The notes: a model not told the origin generated them from the letters alone. A DNA stretch of 31,547 bases from Chromera velia (GCA_018398765.1 JAHBMJ010000613.1:12501-44047), one strand, 5' to 3'; positions 14,301-23,226 are shown, counted from the first letter of the stretch. Translations and numbers: made by a program.

Positions 14301-16831
14301 TCAGCCAGCCCTTGTGATGCCCTTCAAGTTCATCGAACAGGTGTGTGTGGACAGATCAGGCGACAAGAAGAGAAGCTCCACCGTGGAACAGGGAGAAGGA
14401 GGGGACAAGTCTCTGGGCACAAGTGCGAGAAGCATCACGGGACTTGTGCAGGAGGGGGGAGGCGACGACTCGTCCCCCAGAAAGAGCGAGACGAATTTTC
14501 TGAGCTCCAACAGGCCGAACGCCACCAAGGCTTCAGAGACCAGTAGCACGATGCAGGCATCGACTGAGGGGGAGAGGTTCTTCCATATCGTCTGCGTGCT
14601 CTCTGACGGCATGCGTTTCCGTCTTGCCTGTGAGCTTGTTGACGGCATTGGCGTCTCGGAGGTTCTCGCGAAGGAGCCGCGTGGGCTCTCCGCTGCGGCA
14701 GCAGCCCCACGGGAGTCGGTGACACTGGCCGAGAGGAAGGCAGGGATGCCAGAAGGATGGTCGAGTCTCCGTCTGATGACAAAGGAAGACTTCGCAGACC
14801 TCGTCCAGAAGGAGGCGAAGAAGGCCATTGAGGACGAATCGGCAGACAACCTCGCCTTCAGCAAACAGGAAAACCTCAGGTTCACAACGTGGTCAACTTG
14901 GAAGTTCGCCTATCAGGTCGTCATCAGGTCTGTCAATCTTCCTGCCATCATCATCTTCATCTTTCTGCTGCCAGCCTTTTTTCAATGCCATGGTTTTTCC
15001 TGGCCCCTTCACTTTGTTCTCACTTTTCCATCGGCCTGTGCGCTATATTTCGCTGCTCCGCCTTCCAGTTCACTTAGTGACTTCGCTCTCAAAGTGTCAC
15101 CCTGGCCTCCCCCCTCTCTCTCTGCCTGCCTGTGTGTCTCCCTTTGTGTGTGTGAGGGAGAGCAGGGACCACCCGATCACGAAGACGAACGACAACAATC
15201 CGTCGAGGACCAGAATCCAGAGGTGGCTCCTCAGTGCAATCTCCTGGTTCACTGCTCTCACTGTCAGTCAGTCAGTCAGTCGGTTGCTCTGTCGGTCCGT
15301 TTTTTTTTTTTTGGCTGTCAGTCGGTCGGTCACAAGTGCTTGCAGGAATGAATCGGCTTCTCTTCTGCCTCCTTCTGGGCTTGAACTATGCTTCCACCCT
15401 CTATTTCTCCCTCTCCTTGCCTTCTCTCTATTTGCACAGTGTGATGCTCTGCATGTGCACTATGCTACTCTGTCTGCGCTTGGGTTGTTTCATTATCCAT
15501 TTCTGCTGTGTTTCCTTCCTTCCTTCCGTCTCTGTCTGTTTACGCGTGTGCGTTGGTGCGTCGTGCAGGTGACGGCACTCTTCTTCGGAGGGACGGACAC
15601 GAGCGGTGTGATCGGCACTCCGTTCATCTCGATCCAATTCACGGAGGATCCATTTGCGAAGATCGAGGTGTCCATCAGGACTTTGATTGGCATGTTCCTC
15701 TCTGTGCTCTTCAGTTTGCCGATCCCGATTTTCTGTGACCAGATGTTCAAGAAGAGAACGCCGTACATGGACAGACACGAGAGAATGGTGAAGGGAAGCA
15801 GGGTCTCCGAATTAGAGCTCCTTGTGCAACCAGAGTCACCATGGATGATGAATGCGGGCGAGAGGAGGACATGGGTGAAGAAAGTGAGGACAAAGGAAAT
15901 CATGGGGTCAGTTGACGTTTGTATGCGTCCCTCTCTCTCGCCCCAGCTCTCTGATTTCATTCCTTCTGCGTTGTATGCAACTCTGCTATGAGATCAAGGT
16001 GCTTTCCTGACAGTTTTGACACTTCCCCATGCAACTCTTTGAATGAGTCGATCATGTTCGGCGTCCTCTGATCTCTGTATGTATGCCTGTGTGTTTTCAT
16101 TTTTTTTTGACGCCCGCCCGATCTGCCTGCCTGCCTGCAGGTACTCAGTGGGAGGCGCCTGGTTGACTTTCTGCTTCTACTACCTGATGATGTTTGCTCT
16201 GAGTTCCAATTTCCGGATCGAGGACATGGTCGACTTCATCGTTGCCAACACGTCGACGTTCATCATCGACTATCTCCTCCTTCCTCTCTTGTGGGTGATG
16301 TTCCTCATGTTCCTCCTCTGGGCGATTCTCCGGTCTTCCGTGCTCGATCCATTCGTCTCCATGGTCCCATCCGCCTTCCGGTTCTCCGACGAACAGAAAG
16401 ATGATGACGGGGTCGGTCGGGTGTCTGCATGGGGGGTGCGTGCAGGGGTGATGCTCGTGAGATGCTCGGTTGACTCTCTGGCAGTGCCTCTCTGTTCAAG
16501 TCAAGAGGCAAAACATACCATATGACATTATGATGCTGCTCATCTATCACTTTCTTCTTCACCCCCCTCAGCTTCGGGTTGTGCTTGCAGTGTGCCGCCA
16601 CGCCGATCGATGAAGAAATGAATCAATGAATGAATGGAAGAAGGAAAGGACGAAAAGGGAAATTTCTCCAATTAAACCATCAAGTGAATGAATTCATTGA
16701 CACTGCATGGCTTACTCGTCCGCAGACTGACTGACTGCCTGGATATGCGTGCATGCATGCAGCTGGACCCCCCCGACGAAGAGGAGCGTCTGCTGGCACA
16801 GGGACTGTCGCCGCCGGACGAGATGGAATGA
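225..16831 (+). CDS. Polycystin-1-like EGF/sushi/REJ/GPS membrane protein, 22 exons, 5' partial
   Basis: Spliced model, exons: 225-344, 543-662, 1100-1219, 1534-1650, 2061-2540, 2898-3152, 3304-3540, 3761-4264, 4537-6929, 7174-7471, 8004-8197, 8435-9043, 9284-9411, 9608-9903, 10098-10698, 11088-11225, 11545-13888, 14068-14927, 15166-15262, 15569-15906, 16141-16411, 16763-16831 (TGA 16829-16831). The spliced length is 10,589 nt, entering at phase 1 and giving 3,528 complete codons; every junction keeps frame. The order (Cys-rich ectodomain, REJ, GPS, TM1, cytosolic loop, TM2-TM5) is that of the N-terminal part of polycystin-1 and its protist relatives. These are large surface receptors that cleave themselves at the GPS. 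No PLAT domain and no polycystin channel domain were recognised. A role in surface recognition or adhesion with calcium-linked signalling is inferred. The weakest joins are the exon 15 donor (GTGTGG) and the exon 10 donor. The start codon and signal peptide lie upstream of the window. Confidence 0.85.
741..1085. repeat. Intronic repeats: CTTCT run, 32-bp x4 array, CT run
   Basis: Inside the intron 663-1099 are a pentanucleotide CTTCT-type run (741-764) and four tandem copies of a 32-bp unit starting GATTGCACCTTCCTCCC (903-1030; the first copy has CGG where the others have CAG, and the last diverges at its final bases). A CT run at about 1067-1085 ends shortly before the acceptor and may serve as its polypyrimidine tract. 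Confidence 0.93.
1507..1523. repeat. GATC tetranucleotide run
   Basis: A short CGAT/GATC run sits 10 bases before the acceptor of EGF exon 4. It is self-complementary and could form a small hairpin near the 3' splice site. Confidence 0.85.
2061..4264 (+). CDS. CCP/sushi-like Cys-rich ectodomain exons 5-8 (same gene)
   Basis: Exons 2061-2540, 2898-3152, 3304-3540 and 3761-4264 are also all phase 1-1. They encode Cys-rich segments with the sushi-like pattern of an aromatic-x-C-x(3)-G-Y core (FKCQTGYEF in exon 5, [10 protein letters not shown] in exon 6), a Cys-Gly or Cys-Met-containing strand and a terminal P-x-C (PTCVP, YPVCN, PVCPG). Exons 7 and 8 are more divergent and their fold is uncertain. 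Extracellular location follows from position between the EGF modules and the GPS. The exon 5 donor (GTCAGC at 2541) was chosen because it alone gives the phase required by exon 6 while keeping the final Cys. Confidence 0.75.
4537..6929 (+). CDS. Large ectodomain exon 9: EGF, DUF4215-like Cys repeat and REJ-type region
   Basis: This 2,393-nt exon opens with a fifth EGF (G-T-D-E-C, then CDANAIC and SCAC). A DUF4215-type repeat follows at about 4702-4806: [27 protein letters not shown] and EKGWSC, matching the family pattern CGDG..E.CDDGN...GDGCS..C..E.GW.C. The remainder is long, Ser/Thr/Ala/Val-rich beta-type sequence. It includes FDTDI and the Cys-Arg-Trp strand seen ahead of REJ domains, then [15 protein letters not shown] near 5572-5620 followed by a Trp-containing strand (SVAWTLAC), typical of REJ (receptor for egg jelly) domains in sperm and protist polycystin-1 relatives. 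The exon is phase 1 at its 5' end and phase 0 at its 3' end, so the modular 1-1 exon series ends here. Confidence 0.82.
7174..9903 (+). CDS. Exons 10-14: membrane-proximal ectodomain leading to the GPS
   Basis: Exons 7174-7471, 8004-8197, 8435-9043, 9284-9411 and 9608-9903 join in frame (phases 0-1, 1-0, 0-0, 0-2, 2-1). The product is Ala/Ser/Thr-rich with few cysteines. It contains YSFILQ / EVTLDA beta strands that look like the end of the REJ array. An alpha-helical stretch follows in exons 12-14 (for example [40 protein letters not shown]), as expected of the helical subdomain of a GAIN fold before a GPS. The GAIN assignment is by position and texture, not by a diagnostic motif. Three of the four introns inside this block begin with GTCN donors, two of them as long GTCN arrays. 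Confidence 0.75.
7647..7733. repeat. CT / CTGT / GT compound microsatellite
   Basis: A pyrimidine-rich CT run passes into TCTG repeats, CT again and then a GT run, within the intron 7472-8003. It keeps several long reading frames open by chance; none is a gene. Confidence 0.95.
8198..8330 (+). repeat. GTCT tetranucleotide array starting at the 5' splice site of exon 11
   Basis: The exon ends ...CTGCAG at 8197 and the donor itself is the first unit of the array: eight GTCT units then GTCA without interruption (8198-8233). Interrupted TCTG/TCAG/TCTC repeats continue to about 8330. Each unit is a potential GTCTGT donor spaced four bases from the next. Confidence 0.93.
9904..9935 (+). repeat. 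Eight GTCN units starting at the 5' splice site of exon 14
   Basis: GTCG, six GTCT and GTCG follow directly from the exon end at 9903. A shorter run of the same kind starts at the exon 13 donor: GTCA then three GTCG at 9412-9427. Confidence 0.93.
10098..10698 (+). CDS. Exon 15: GPS autoproteolysis site and first membrane segment
   Basis: The exon carries a GPS motif with its Cys and Trp residues: [10 protein letters not shown], a Trp ten residues later, GCETG, then [12 protein letters not shown]. In GPS/GAIN proteins the chain is cut between Leu and Thr of His-Leu-Thr, here encoded at 10442-10450, leaving a non-covalently held ectodomain. About 45 residues of acidic linker follow, then a hydrophobic helix ([20 protein letters not shown], about 10627-10684), which is TM1. 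The 3' end at 10698 uses donor GTGTGG. It gives the only phase-2 junction compatible with the next exon, but is the least typical donor in the gene. Confidence 0.85.
11088..11225 (+). CDS. Exon 16: juxtamembrane cytosolic segment after TM1
   Basis: A 138-nt exon with acceptor ATGCAG and donor GTCAGT, phase 2 on both sides. It encodes a basic, aromatic-rich segment ([40 protein letters not shown]). Charged residues immediately after TM1 fit the cytosolic face. The WQALFMWL stretch is hydrophobic but too short for a sure extra membrane helix; it may lie along the membrane. Supported by phase closure on both sides and by splice-site form. Confidence 0.65.
11545..14927 (+). CDS. Exons 17-18: giant cytosolic loop of unknown fold between TM1 and TM2
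   Basis: Exon 17 (11545-13888, about 781 codons) and exon 18 (14068-14927, about 287 codons) make a loop of over 1,000 residues where polycystin-1 carries a PLAT domain. No PLAT signature was recognised. It starts with a Cys cluster ([16 protein letters not shown]). A helical basic segment containing [18 protein letters not shown] follows and resembles an IQ-type calmodulin site with Ala at the usual Gln. About 300 residues of probably folded sequence come next, then a long acidic, Glu/Asp/Ser-rich, likely disordered tail (about 12890-13560). A last basic segment leads into exon 18. Exon 18 contains [10 protein letters not shown] and a Ser/Thr-rich insert, and ends [14 protein letters not shown] just before TM2. 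The acceptor at 11545 could instead be at 11560, which has the same phase and drops five residues. Confidence 0.75.
15166..16411 (+). CDS. Exons 19-21: TM2-TM5, polycystin-1 family membrane core
   Basis: Exons 15166-15262, 15569-15906 and 16141-16411. A basic R-T-R-I-Q-R-W precedes TM2 ([12 protein letters not shown] / VTALFFGG, split by an intron). TM3 ([20 protein letters not shown]) follows, ending [11 protein letters not shown]. This pairing of [RK]-x-Q-R plus helix, then a helix ending in Pro and Phe-Lys/Arg, is the conserved TM2-TM3 region of polycystin-1. After a charged loop come TM4 ([19 protein letters not shown]) and TM5 ([23 protein letters not shown]). The order matches TM2-TM5 of polycystin-1; the six-helix channel module that should follow is missing. 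Confidence 0.82.
15263..15282 (+). repeat. Five GTCN units starting at the 5' splice site of exon 19
   Basis: Four GTCA units and one GTCG begin exactly at the donor after exon 19. GTCA+GT matches the commonest donor in this gene (GTCAGT), so each unit copies the splice site. Confidence 0.92.
16763..16831 (+). CDS. Terminal exon: short acidic C-terminal tail
   Basis: After acceptor ATGCAG the exon encodes an acidic tail of 22 residues ([14 protein letters not shown]... ending DEME) and stop TGA at 16829-16831. The phase-0 junction with 16411 is clean and the donor there is GTCGGT. The [10 protein letters not shown] stretch contains a D/E-x(3)-L-L-like acidic dileucine pattern, which in other eukaryotes can serve as an endocytic or lysosomal sorting signal. 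That role is inference. Confidence 0.7.
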   Translation: MDPPDEEERLLAQGLSPPDEME

Positions 16832-16898
16832 GAGAGAGGCGCAGAGGTGGGGAGTGCATGGGTGGGTAAAGGGAAGAAACCAATCCACGGGGAAGAAT

Positions 16899-16928
16899 GG
16901 GGGGGGACGGGGGGCGGGGCAGGTAGGG
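16899..16928 (+). promoter_or_regulatory. Predicted G-quadruplex-forming G-run cluster in the 3' UTR
   Basis: Four G runs (8, 6, 4 and 3 Gs) separated by loops of 2, 1 and 6 bases lie on the sense strand 68 bases after the TGA at 16831. This matches the usual G-quadruplex rule of four runs of at least three Gs with short loops. If transcribed, it would sit in the 3' UTR or near the cleavage site. Function is inference. Confidence 0.5.
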
Positions 16929-17829
16929 ACATAGGGAACGTACTCCGACTTGCAAAAGAAATGAAAAAAGAAAGGAGGGGGGGACCTAAATGCATGTGGG
17001 AGGGGCCGGGGAAGAGAGATCCCCCCCGTTAGGATGCAGGCAGGCAGGATGAATTGACGAATTTTGGCCAGGGAACAGGGGGCCACTGCAGAATTAACAG
17101 AATGCATGTTCATATCAGTCAAGTCAGCCTGCAGCTACCTCGACATGATCAAATCAAAAGGTCGTGCAAGCAAGCATTGTTGTTGCATGCGCGACATGCA
17201 TAAGGGAAGAATCTCCAGGGGGAATTTCAAGGACCTGCATGCAGAAGGAAGAATGGTCTAGTAAGTCAGTCATCAGAAAACGAATCAAAAAAAAGAAAAG
17301 GCAGAAAGAGAGGTAAAGGGGCGGTGAGAACCCTGCAGAAGGCGTCCTCTTGCTGTGAAATATTTGTTATGAGTCCTGCTCTCTCTACCAGGTTTCGTCA
17401 CAAAGAATGACGAATTCATTCTACGTTGCTGCTCACATGTACATACCCAGCGTCCGATACACAAACGGACGGACACTGCTTGCATGGAATCGACAGAATT
17501 AAGTGCAGGACGGACATGTAGAGAGAGGGGGGGGGGGCGCAAATCGAAATGAAACAAAGAAGGCCAAGCGAAGAAAAGATGGGACCGAGGAAAGCAAGAC
17601 AAACAGCGACTAAGGGGAGGAAAGGAAAGAATGTATTGTGAGAGAATGCATGGATGGGAGAGAGAGAATTAGAGAAGAGCGCTCGTTTGATCGCCAGTCT
17701 GAAACGTGACAGCATGGTCGTCCAAAGGCCGGCCGACCGAACGGACTGGATGCCTGTCCATGGATCTTTGGATCGAGGAGCTTAGCTTCCTCCCTTCTTT
17801 CCTTCCTTCCTTTCTTCCTTCGCACTGAA

Positions 17830-17937
17830 CCATCCATCCATCGATCCTTCCATCGATCCATCCATCGATCCACCGACCCATCCATCCCTCCGTCCATCCA
17901 CACATCCACCCCTCCATCCATCCATCCATCTATCCAC
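17830..17937. repeat. ATCC/ATCG tetranucleotide tract
   Basis: Imperfect CATC/GATC/ATCC repeats in the intergenic region. Translated on the - strand they give Trp-Met-Asp-Gly repeats, which explains a long spurious open frame there. Confidence 0.93.
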
Positions 17938-18756
17938 GGGAGGGAGGGAAACAGGCGAACAACCAAGAGAATGAAACAATAATTCGAAGGCCGAAGTACG
18001 GACCTGTATATGATGGGTGTGTGCATGCTTGCAATTTTCCGTGCCCTCTTCCTATCTCCTCCCTCTCTCTTTCTCTTTTTTTTCTCTTCTTTCTCTATCT
18101 CCGCCCCCCATTCCCTCCCCTCCTCCTTTTGTATGACATGTGTGTGTTTGTCCTCGTTTCTCTCCCTCCTGCCTACTTCCATCGGCAACGGAAACAACAG
18201 GCAGGCAGCTGGTCTTTCTTTGTAGGAACGCTGGCAGGGTGAGAATGAGTACAGCAAAAGAAAGCTTCGGAAAACAATCACCATGGATCTGAAGAGAAAC
18301 AAACGCTCTCTCTGCCCAGCCGAATGGATCCCTGCCTGATTCCAAGCCAGCGGGTAGAAACGCTGCACGCTTTGTATGGATTCCACACCACCGACTGAGA
18401 TCAGGCGCAAAAGAGTCAACGAATGTGTGTGTGTATGCGTGTGTGTGTATGTGTGTCGCTCGTACATTTGCGTACACTGCGGAGACTCAAATTGCAAATA
18501 CATGAATCGATAAAAACCGAATCCTTCAGAGCGAAAAGACATTCAAAAGTTGTGTATTGTTATACTGTGTGTGTGAGAAATCACTCAGCAGCAACTGCAC
18601 TGGCAGGTCCGGCAATGTCCGGCCGCCCGGCACTAGCATCAGTTCTGTGGTATCAAATGCAAGACAAGCACGTAAATTTTGGAACCTCTTGCTCAGCACA
18701 CACAGCAAATGAGCCAGCAAGTAAGACGAACAACCTTCAATCCAAACAACCTCGCA

Positions 18757-20105
18757 TAGATCGTTTTGAAAATAGACGTAAAATATTGCAAACTAAAACC
18801 AAAAAAACCTACAGCATCAAACTTTATTATCTTTAGATTCAACATATATATTCTCTTTATTGTCTTATACATTAAATTATTATTTCAAGTCATCGATGTA
18901 TCAGCACTTAATACACGTATAATGGTATACTATATTAATGTCATGATTTGATTTCTAATTTGAGTTGGTTAAAGCCATATTAAAGCTGGCGAACCGCCTC
19001 TAGGGCTCTGGCTTACTCTGGCTAACTACCAGGCTAACTATACACTGGTATGGACTATGTATGACTATCGTTAGGACTATCGTAAATATTATCTTTAAAA
19101 TATATATAATAATTCAAAAGTTCTATTCTAGGTTCTATCTAGTAATTTGTCTTAGACGTATAAAACTAGGTATAAATCTCCTTATATACAACTTACTATT
19201 TGAACTTTAAATTAATTATGACTATGACTATGACGCGCCATCGTCATCCATTTTTAGAGCTAGCTGGATACTTCTAACGTTAGGCAGGGAAAAGTTATTA
19301 TTTTCTAGGATGCCACGCTACACTGCCTGAATCAATACTTCAACTCTAAAATAAGTTAAATCATTATTATTAACTTTTATATATACTACTGTGAGGGCTC
19401 TAGTGCCAAGCCAGCCAGCCTGAACCAAGATAAACCTAGTCTTAGACTTAGTCAAAAAGATTAGATTTTATATAATTAAGTATATTTGATCGATTTCATT
19501 AGATCGATTTTTGGAACAGTCCCTTCTGAGCAGTCTATTGACCACAGCATACAAAGCGCAGACAGATTGTTGTTTGTTAGCGGCCTGGGAAACCAGGCGG
19601 GCCACGGAGTATGGTCTGAGCCTTAGCGATGAGATATACCCCCCTGTCGTTTACGGGGGCAATCTGTATAAGACAAAACGGCGACAGTACTGTAGGGCAC
19701 CACTAAATCACTCATCACTTATCAGTTATAAATTAAATTTATTTAAGAGAGAACTGCTGTTATAAAAAACCGAACTGCCTCGTACGTTGCCACGGAACGT
19801 TAAACGCCTAATTATAGGCCGATTGCGATGATATACATGATGATGATCTTATTATTATACAGAAGTGACCGTCACTGACTCACTGACTCATTTGAGAGTA
19901 AACGTGTATGGTACTAGATATGGTATGAACAAGCAGTATGCTAACAAATATGATCAGTATAGGAAAGAATATATCAAAAGCTACTTTGCAAAACCGTGTG
20001 CCAAAACGTTTTTAAAAGTGATACGTTGCACACCATGTTGCTCAAAACTAGGCTCAAAACCTAGCTCGAAACACAAACAACGCTCATCATCAGAACGCTC
20101 CGAGT
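18757..20105. mobile_element. A+T-rich island, possible degenerate non-LTR retroelement or foreign insert
   Basis: Composition changes abruptly to A+T-rich sequence with many stop codons in all frames, unlike the flanks. Near 19808-19860 there is a short perfect inverted repeat (GCCTA-ATTA-TAGGC), then a GATGAT/ATGATG and ATTATT tail. Such a stem-loop followed by simple trinucleotide repeats is how some LINE-type elements end. A short basic open frame (19865-20107, GTG start, 80 residues, Ser/Lys-rich end) has no recognised family. No reverse transcriptase motif, terminal repeat or target-site duplication was seen, so mobile-element identity is tentative. A decayed organellar insert or other foreign DNA is also possible. 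Confidence 0.3.
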
Positions 20106-22541
20106 AATCTCGATCCATACGACACGCACGGACGTACGGCCATGCACAATCACAAGCGATCGATAAATTCCTTCCTAGCTCACTTGCGTGGTCGAAAGAA
20201 TTTGTGCATCCTCGTGTTTCTTTGTCCCTGATGTGACAGGCCCCAGTGAACTCGAACTTTCACTCACTGCGGCGGGTACGCATGCACTCAAACAAAATGG
20301 CCGCATGGGCGTTGTCTCATGTACGCCGGTGGTCACCTCAATCCATCCATGTGCGGGCGGCCAAATGCGTGCATCAGTTGGATTGAGCGAGAGACCCACA
20401 ATCCATGGAGTCACCCATGCACTCGTGCTTGGAAACATACACTTCGATTTAATTTAATTCACTACAAGCAAACAAAATCACATCACAATGACGCGCTGTC
20501 TTGTGCGCTATACATAGGAAAAATTGCTGCTCGCAACCATTTCCTCCTTAATTCATTCAAAACCTTCCACCAGTTCCGCACCTTTCCGGTGCGCACATTC
20601 AATAAATAATTTCTGGCCTGGAAAAAACCTCGCCTGCAACCAACCAGAAAAAAGAGTCCAGCATTTCCCCAAAAAACCTTTCTACAGAGGACCGATGGAA
20701 GTCGTCCCTCCTCAATTTACACACACGTCAAAATTCAAGCGCTAGGCTTCGTCGAGATTCCCCCGACTACATGATGTCTCTCTCTCCATGCAAACAAGAC
20801 CAAAAAGGCGTGTAAACGCTTTTGCTTTTTGTGCTTCGGATGGATAAAACACGAGCAGGCAACAGGAGGGTCAACAAAGCAAAAACAGGTCGCTCTGTCC
20901 AGGTGATACAATCTGATTTTGTCGTGACGGTAGGACGCAGAATTCATTCCGTTTGATTTCCTTCCTCCTTTTCCACCTACAGACAAGATGAATTTGATTG
21001 ACTGAGCCACCCCTCGCGTCTTCCCTTTGTCCTGATAGACCTCGCCTCTTTGCCTTTTGTCATCGTTATCGTGAGCAACAGTCAGACAGACGTAGAGACC
21101 CTGACTCAAAGACGTCACAGGCCAACATTGCTTTCGCATGAACTCACGCAAAACGACGCAAACAAGAATGCCGATTGCCGGATCACAAAACACCAAAACG
21201 ACAAATAGTCATTCATGCAGTCATGCACACTCTCATTCCTTCATTCACTCACTCTGCTCGATTTCCCATCGAGACATGCACCCGTGGATACATACATGCA
21301 CGAGACTGCGATCGCCCCCCTCCAGTCTTTGCTTTGCAGCACAAAAACGAAGACCGATGGATGCAAGCCTGCCTGCCTCGCTACCCCGTCCGTCCGCATT
21401 CATTCCTTCATGAACTTCGCGCGTTTGCTTTCCCATTTAATTCACGCACAGATGTATCGAGTTAAATCTCTGAAGCATGCGTTGAACGAAATCTCTCTCT
21501 TCTGTCAAGAGAGACCATCAGTCGAGAGGACTCTTTTTATGCACTTTCATTCCTGACACCCACAGCCAGAGACGGAGAGAGAGAGAGAGAAAGAAAGAGA
21601 GAGAGAGAGGGAGAGAGAGAGAGAGGGAGAGAGACCAGAAGAGCAAGAAAGGGAGTGAGGAAAAGAGAAAGAAGGCGAAGTACATCAAGAGAAGAAACGA
21701 GGGAGAAGACGAATGAACGAGCAGGAGGAACAAGGACGCACTGGAGAAACAAAGGACAATCTGAAACCAGAGTTGCGCGCAAGCACAGACAGGGGTCGAA
21801 GGAAGGAAGGAAGGAAGGAATGAGGGAAAGAAAGATCGAGAGAGAGAGATGCACACGGAGACGAAGGAAGAGAGAGAGGGGACCGGCAGCAGCCATCATT
21901 TACTTTCTGCGCAGGTCACCCCCATGCGCAGACTACGAATCTGCCCCCCCCCCCCAATCCTCTCTCCTTTTCATCAACAAACAACGGAAACGAAAAATAA
22001 TGAGAGAGAGCATTCGGTATTCACATTTATAAATTGAGATCGATCTCATGGACACACACTCAAGCAGGGGTCGATCGAAAATCGAAAAAGACCGGTAGAA
22101 AGGGACAGAAATAGAGAGAAGGAAAGACGGACGATACAAGGACAGGGGACATGAATAAGAATGAGATCTTTCTTTTTTCAAGCAACAAAAGAAAGCAAGC
22201 AAGCCAAAAGATAAAAGAAACAAAACCCAAAGTCCGGATCACCGGATCGAAACTGTGCGTTTTCTGCTCCTCTGCTGCCTTTTCTCTCTATTCCCCCTTG
22301 GAATCAAACATCTCATTTCCCTCACTCAAATGTTCACGGATGGATGCACACATTCATGTACAGACATCAGGATCTTTTCGTCCTCCAGGTGAAGGCTGAA
22401 ATGAAAGTCTGTCGGGCCCCCGTCTCTTTGCTGTTGTTTTTCTTTCTTTCTGTTTGCCATCCAGAGCACTCACTTAGCACTCCCTCGTGCAATCAGTCGC
22501 GCATCTCTTTCCTTCCTTCCGCCCCTCTGACAACAATCTGA
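20106..22541. other. Intergenic region 3' of the PKS gene; no gene seen
   Basis: Composition returns to that of the flanks. It contains a long GA/GGA purine tract (about 21569-21900; CT-rich on the other strand) that opens spurious Ser/Leu/Phe frames on the - strand. The part nearest 22541 should hold the 3' UTR of the PKS gene on the - strand. No RNA gene or exon was recognised. Confidence 0.75.
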
Positions 22542-23186
22542 TCACCCTCTTCTCTTCCCCCTTCCTCCCAAAGCAGAACCAGAAACTCTGCACGCCGCCG
22601 CAGCAGCAGAGAACTTGAGCACTTCCTCCGCAAGCACGTCGCCGAATCCCCTGATTTTCTTTCGACTGAAGTTGAAAGTGTCGAAATTGATCTGAAAGTT
22701 CACCTGGCCATTCTCCCCTAGACGGAGCGGGCTGCAGGGCATCCACATCTCCAAGGACCTCTCCAACTGGTGGATGGCAGACCGGTGGGGGAGGGGGCGT
22801 TGTTGAAGAAGGGCCCCCCCCCCTTCCGCCTTCAAGTCAGGCATCTCGAAGAAATTGAAGATCCAACCAGAGGAACGCTGAAGACGTCCGTTCGCGTACC
22901 TGCAATCACTCACACATTCACACATTCGCATTAATTCGACTAATTCAAGTCACACCAATACATTCAGCCCCGAACGATCAACGAACGAATCAAAGCGACG
23001 AGAGGTTTACTAGAGACAGCTAGGGACAGAGGCACAGTTCCGTACGTATAGAGCGGCGGCAACCTTCATGCTAAGAGAAGAGAAGTGGAGAGGGAATCCA
23101 AGGGCTCCCTCCCCTCCCGCCTCTCGCTCGAAGCTCTTCAGAACAAGACCATACCAAGAAAGAGTTCTATGAAATGAATATCACAC

Positions 23187-23226
<40 letters not shown>

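Larger units (their letters stand above)
16832..18756. other. Intergenic/3'-UTR region with G runs and microsatellites; no gene seen
   Basis: This lies downstream of the polycystin-like stop. It holds a G-run cluster (16899-16928), an ATCC/GATCC tetranucleotide tract on the + strand (about 17830-17937), a pyrimidine-rich block (about 18040-18180) and a TG run (about 18424-18460). The longest open frame, 17610-18542 on the - strand, is built from low-complexity repeats (poly Trp-Met-Asp-Gly and Thr-His runs) and is not accepted as a gene. No tRNA or convincing exon was found. Confidence 0.8.

Noticed and set aside
11545-14927. PLAT domain expected between TM1 and TM2
   Set aside because: No PLAT-like beta-sandwich signature could be recognised by eye; not annotated.
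16412-16762. Coding continuation past the exon 21 donor (open to about 16525)
   Set aside because: The frame closes after about 37 more residues of low quality, and the GTCGGT donor plus in-phase terminal exon is more consistent with the rest of the gene.
17610-18542. 310-residue open frame on the - strand
   Set aside because: Made of translated microsatellites (Thr-His, Trp-Met-Asp-Gly and Lys/Glu runs) with no domain and no plausible splice partners.
19511-19765. 84-residue open frame in the A+T-rich island
   Set aside because: No recognised family, TTG/ATG-ambiguous start, and many nearby stops; treated as part of the island, not a gene.
20188-20457. 89-residue open frame on the + strand in the intergenic region
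   Set aside because: No domain, no splice context and no codon pattern similar to the two real genes.
21518-21899. Ser/Leu/Phe-rich open frames on the - strand resembling membrane proteins
   Set aside because: Produced by the GA-rich purine tract on the + strand; low-complexity artefact.
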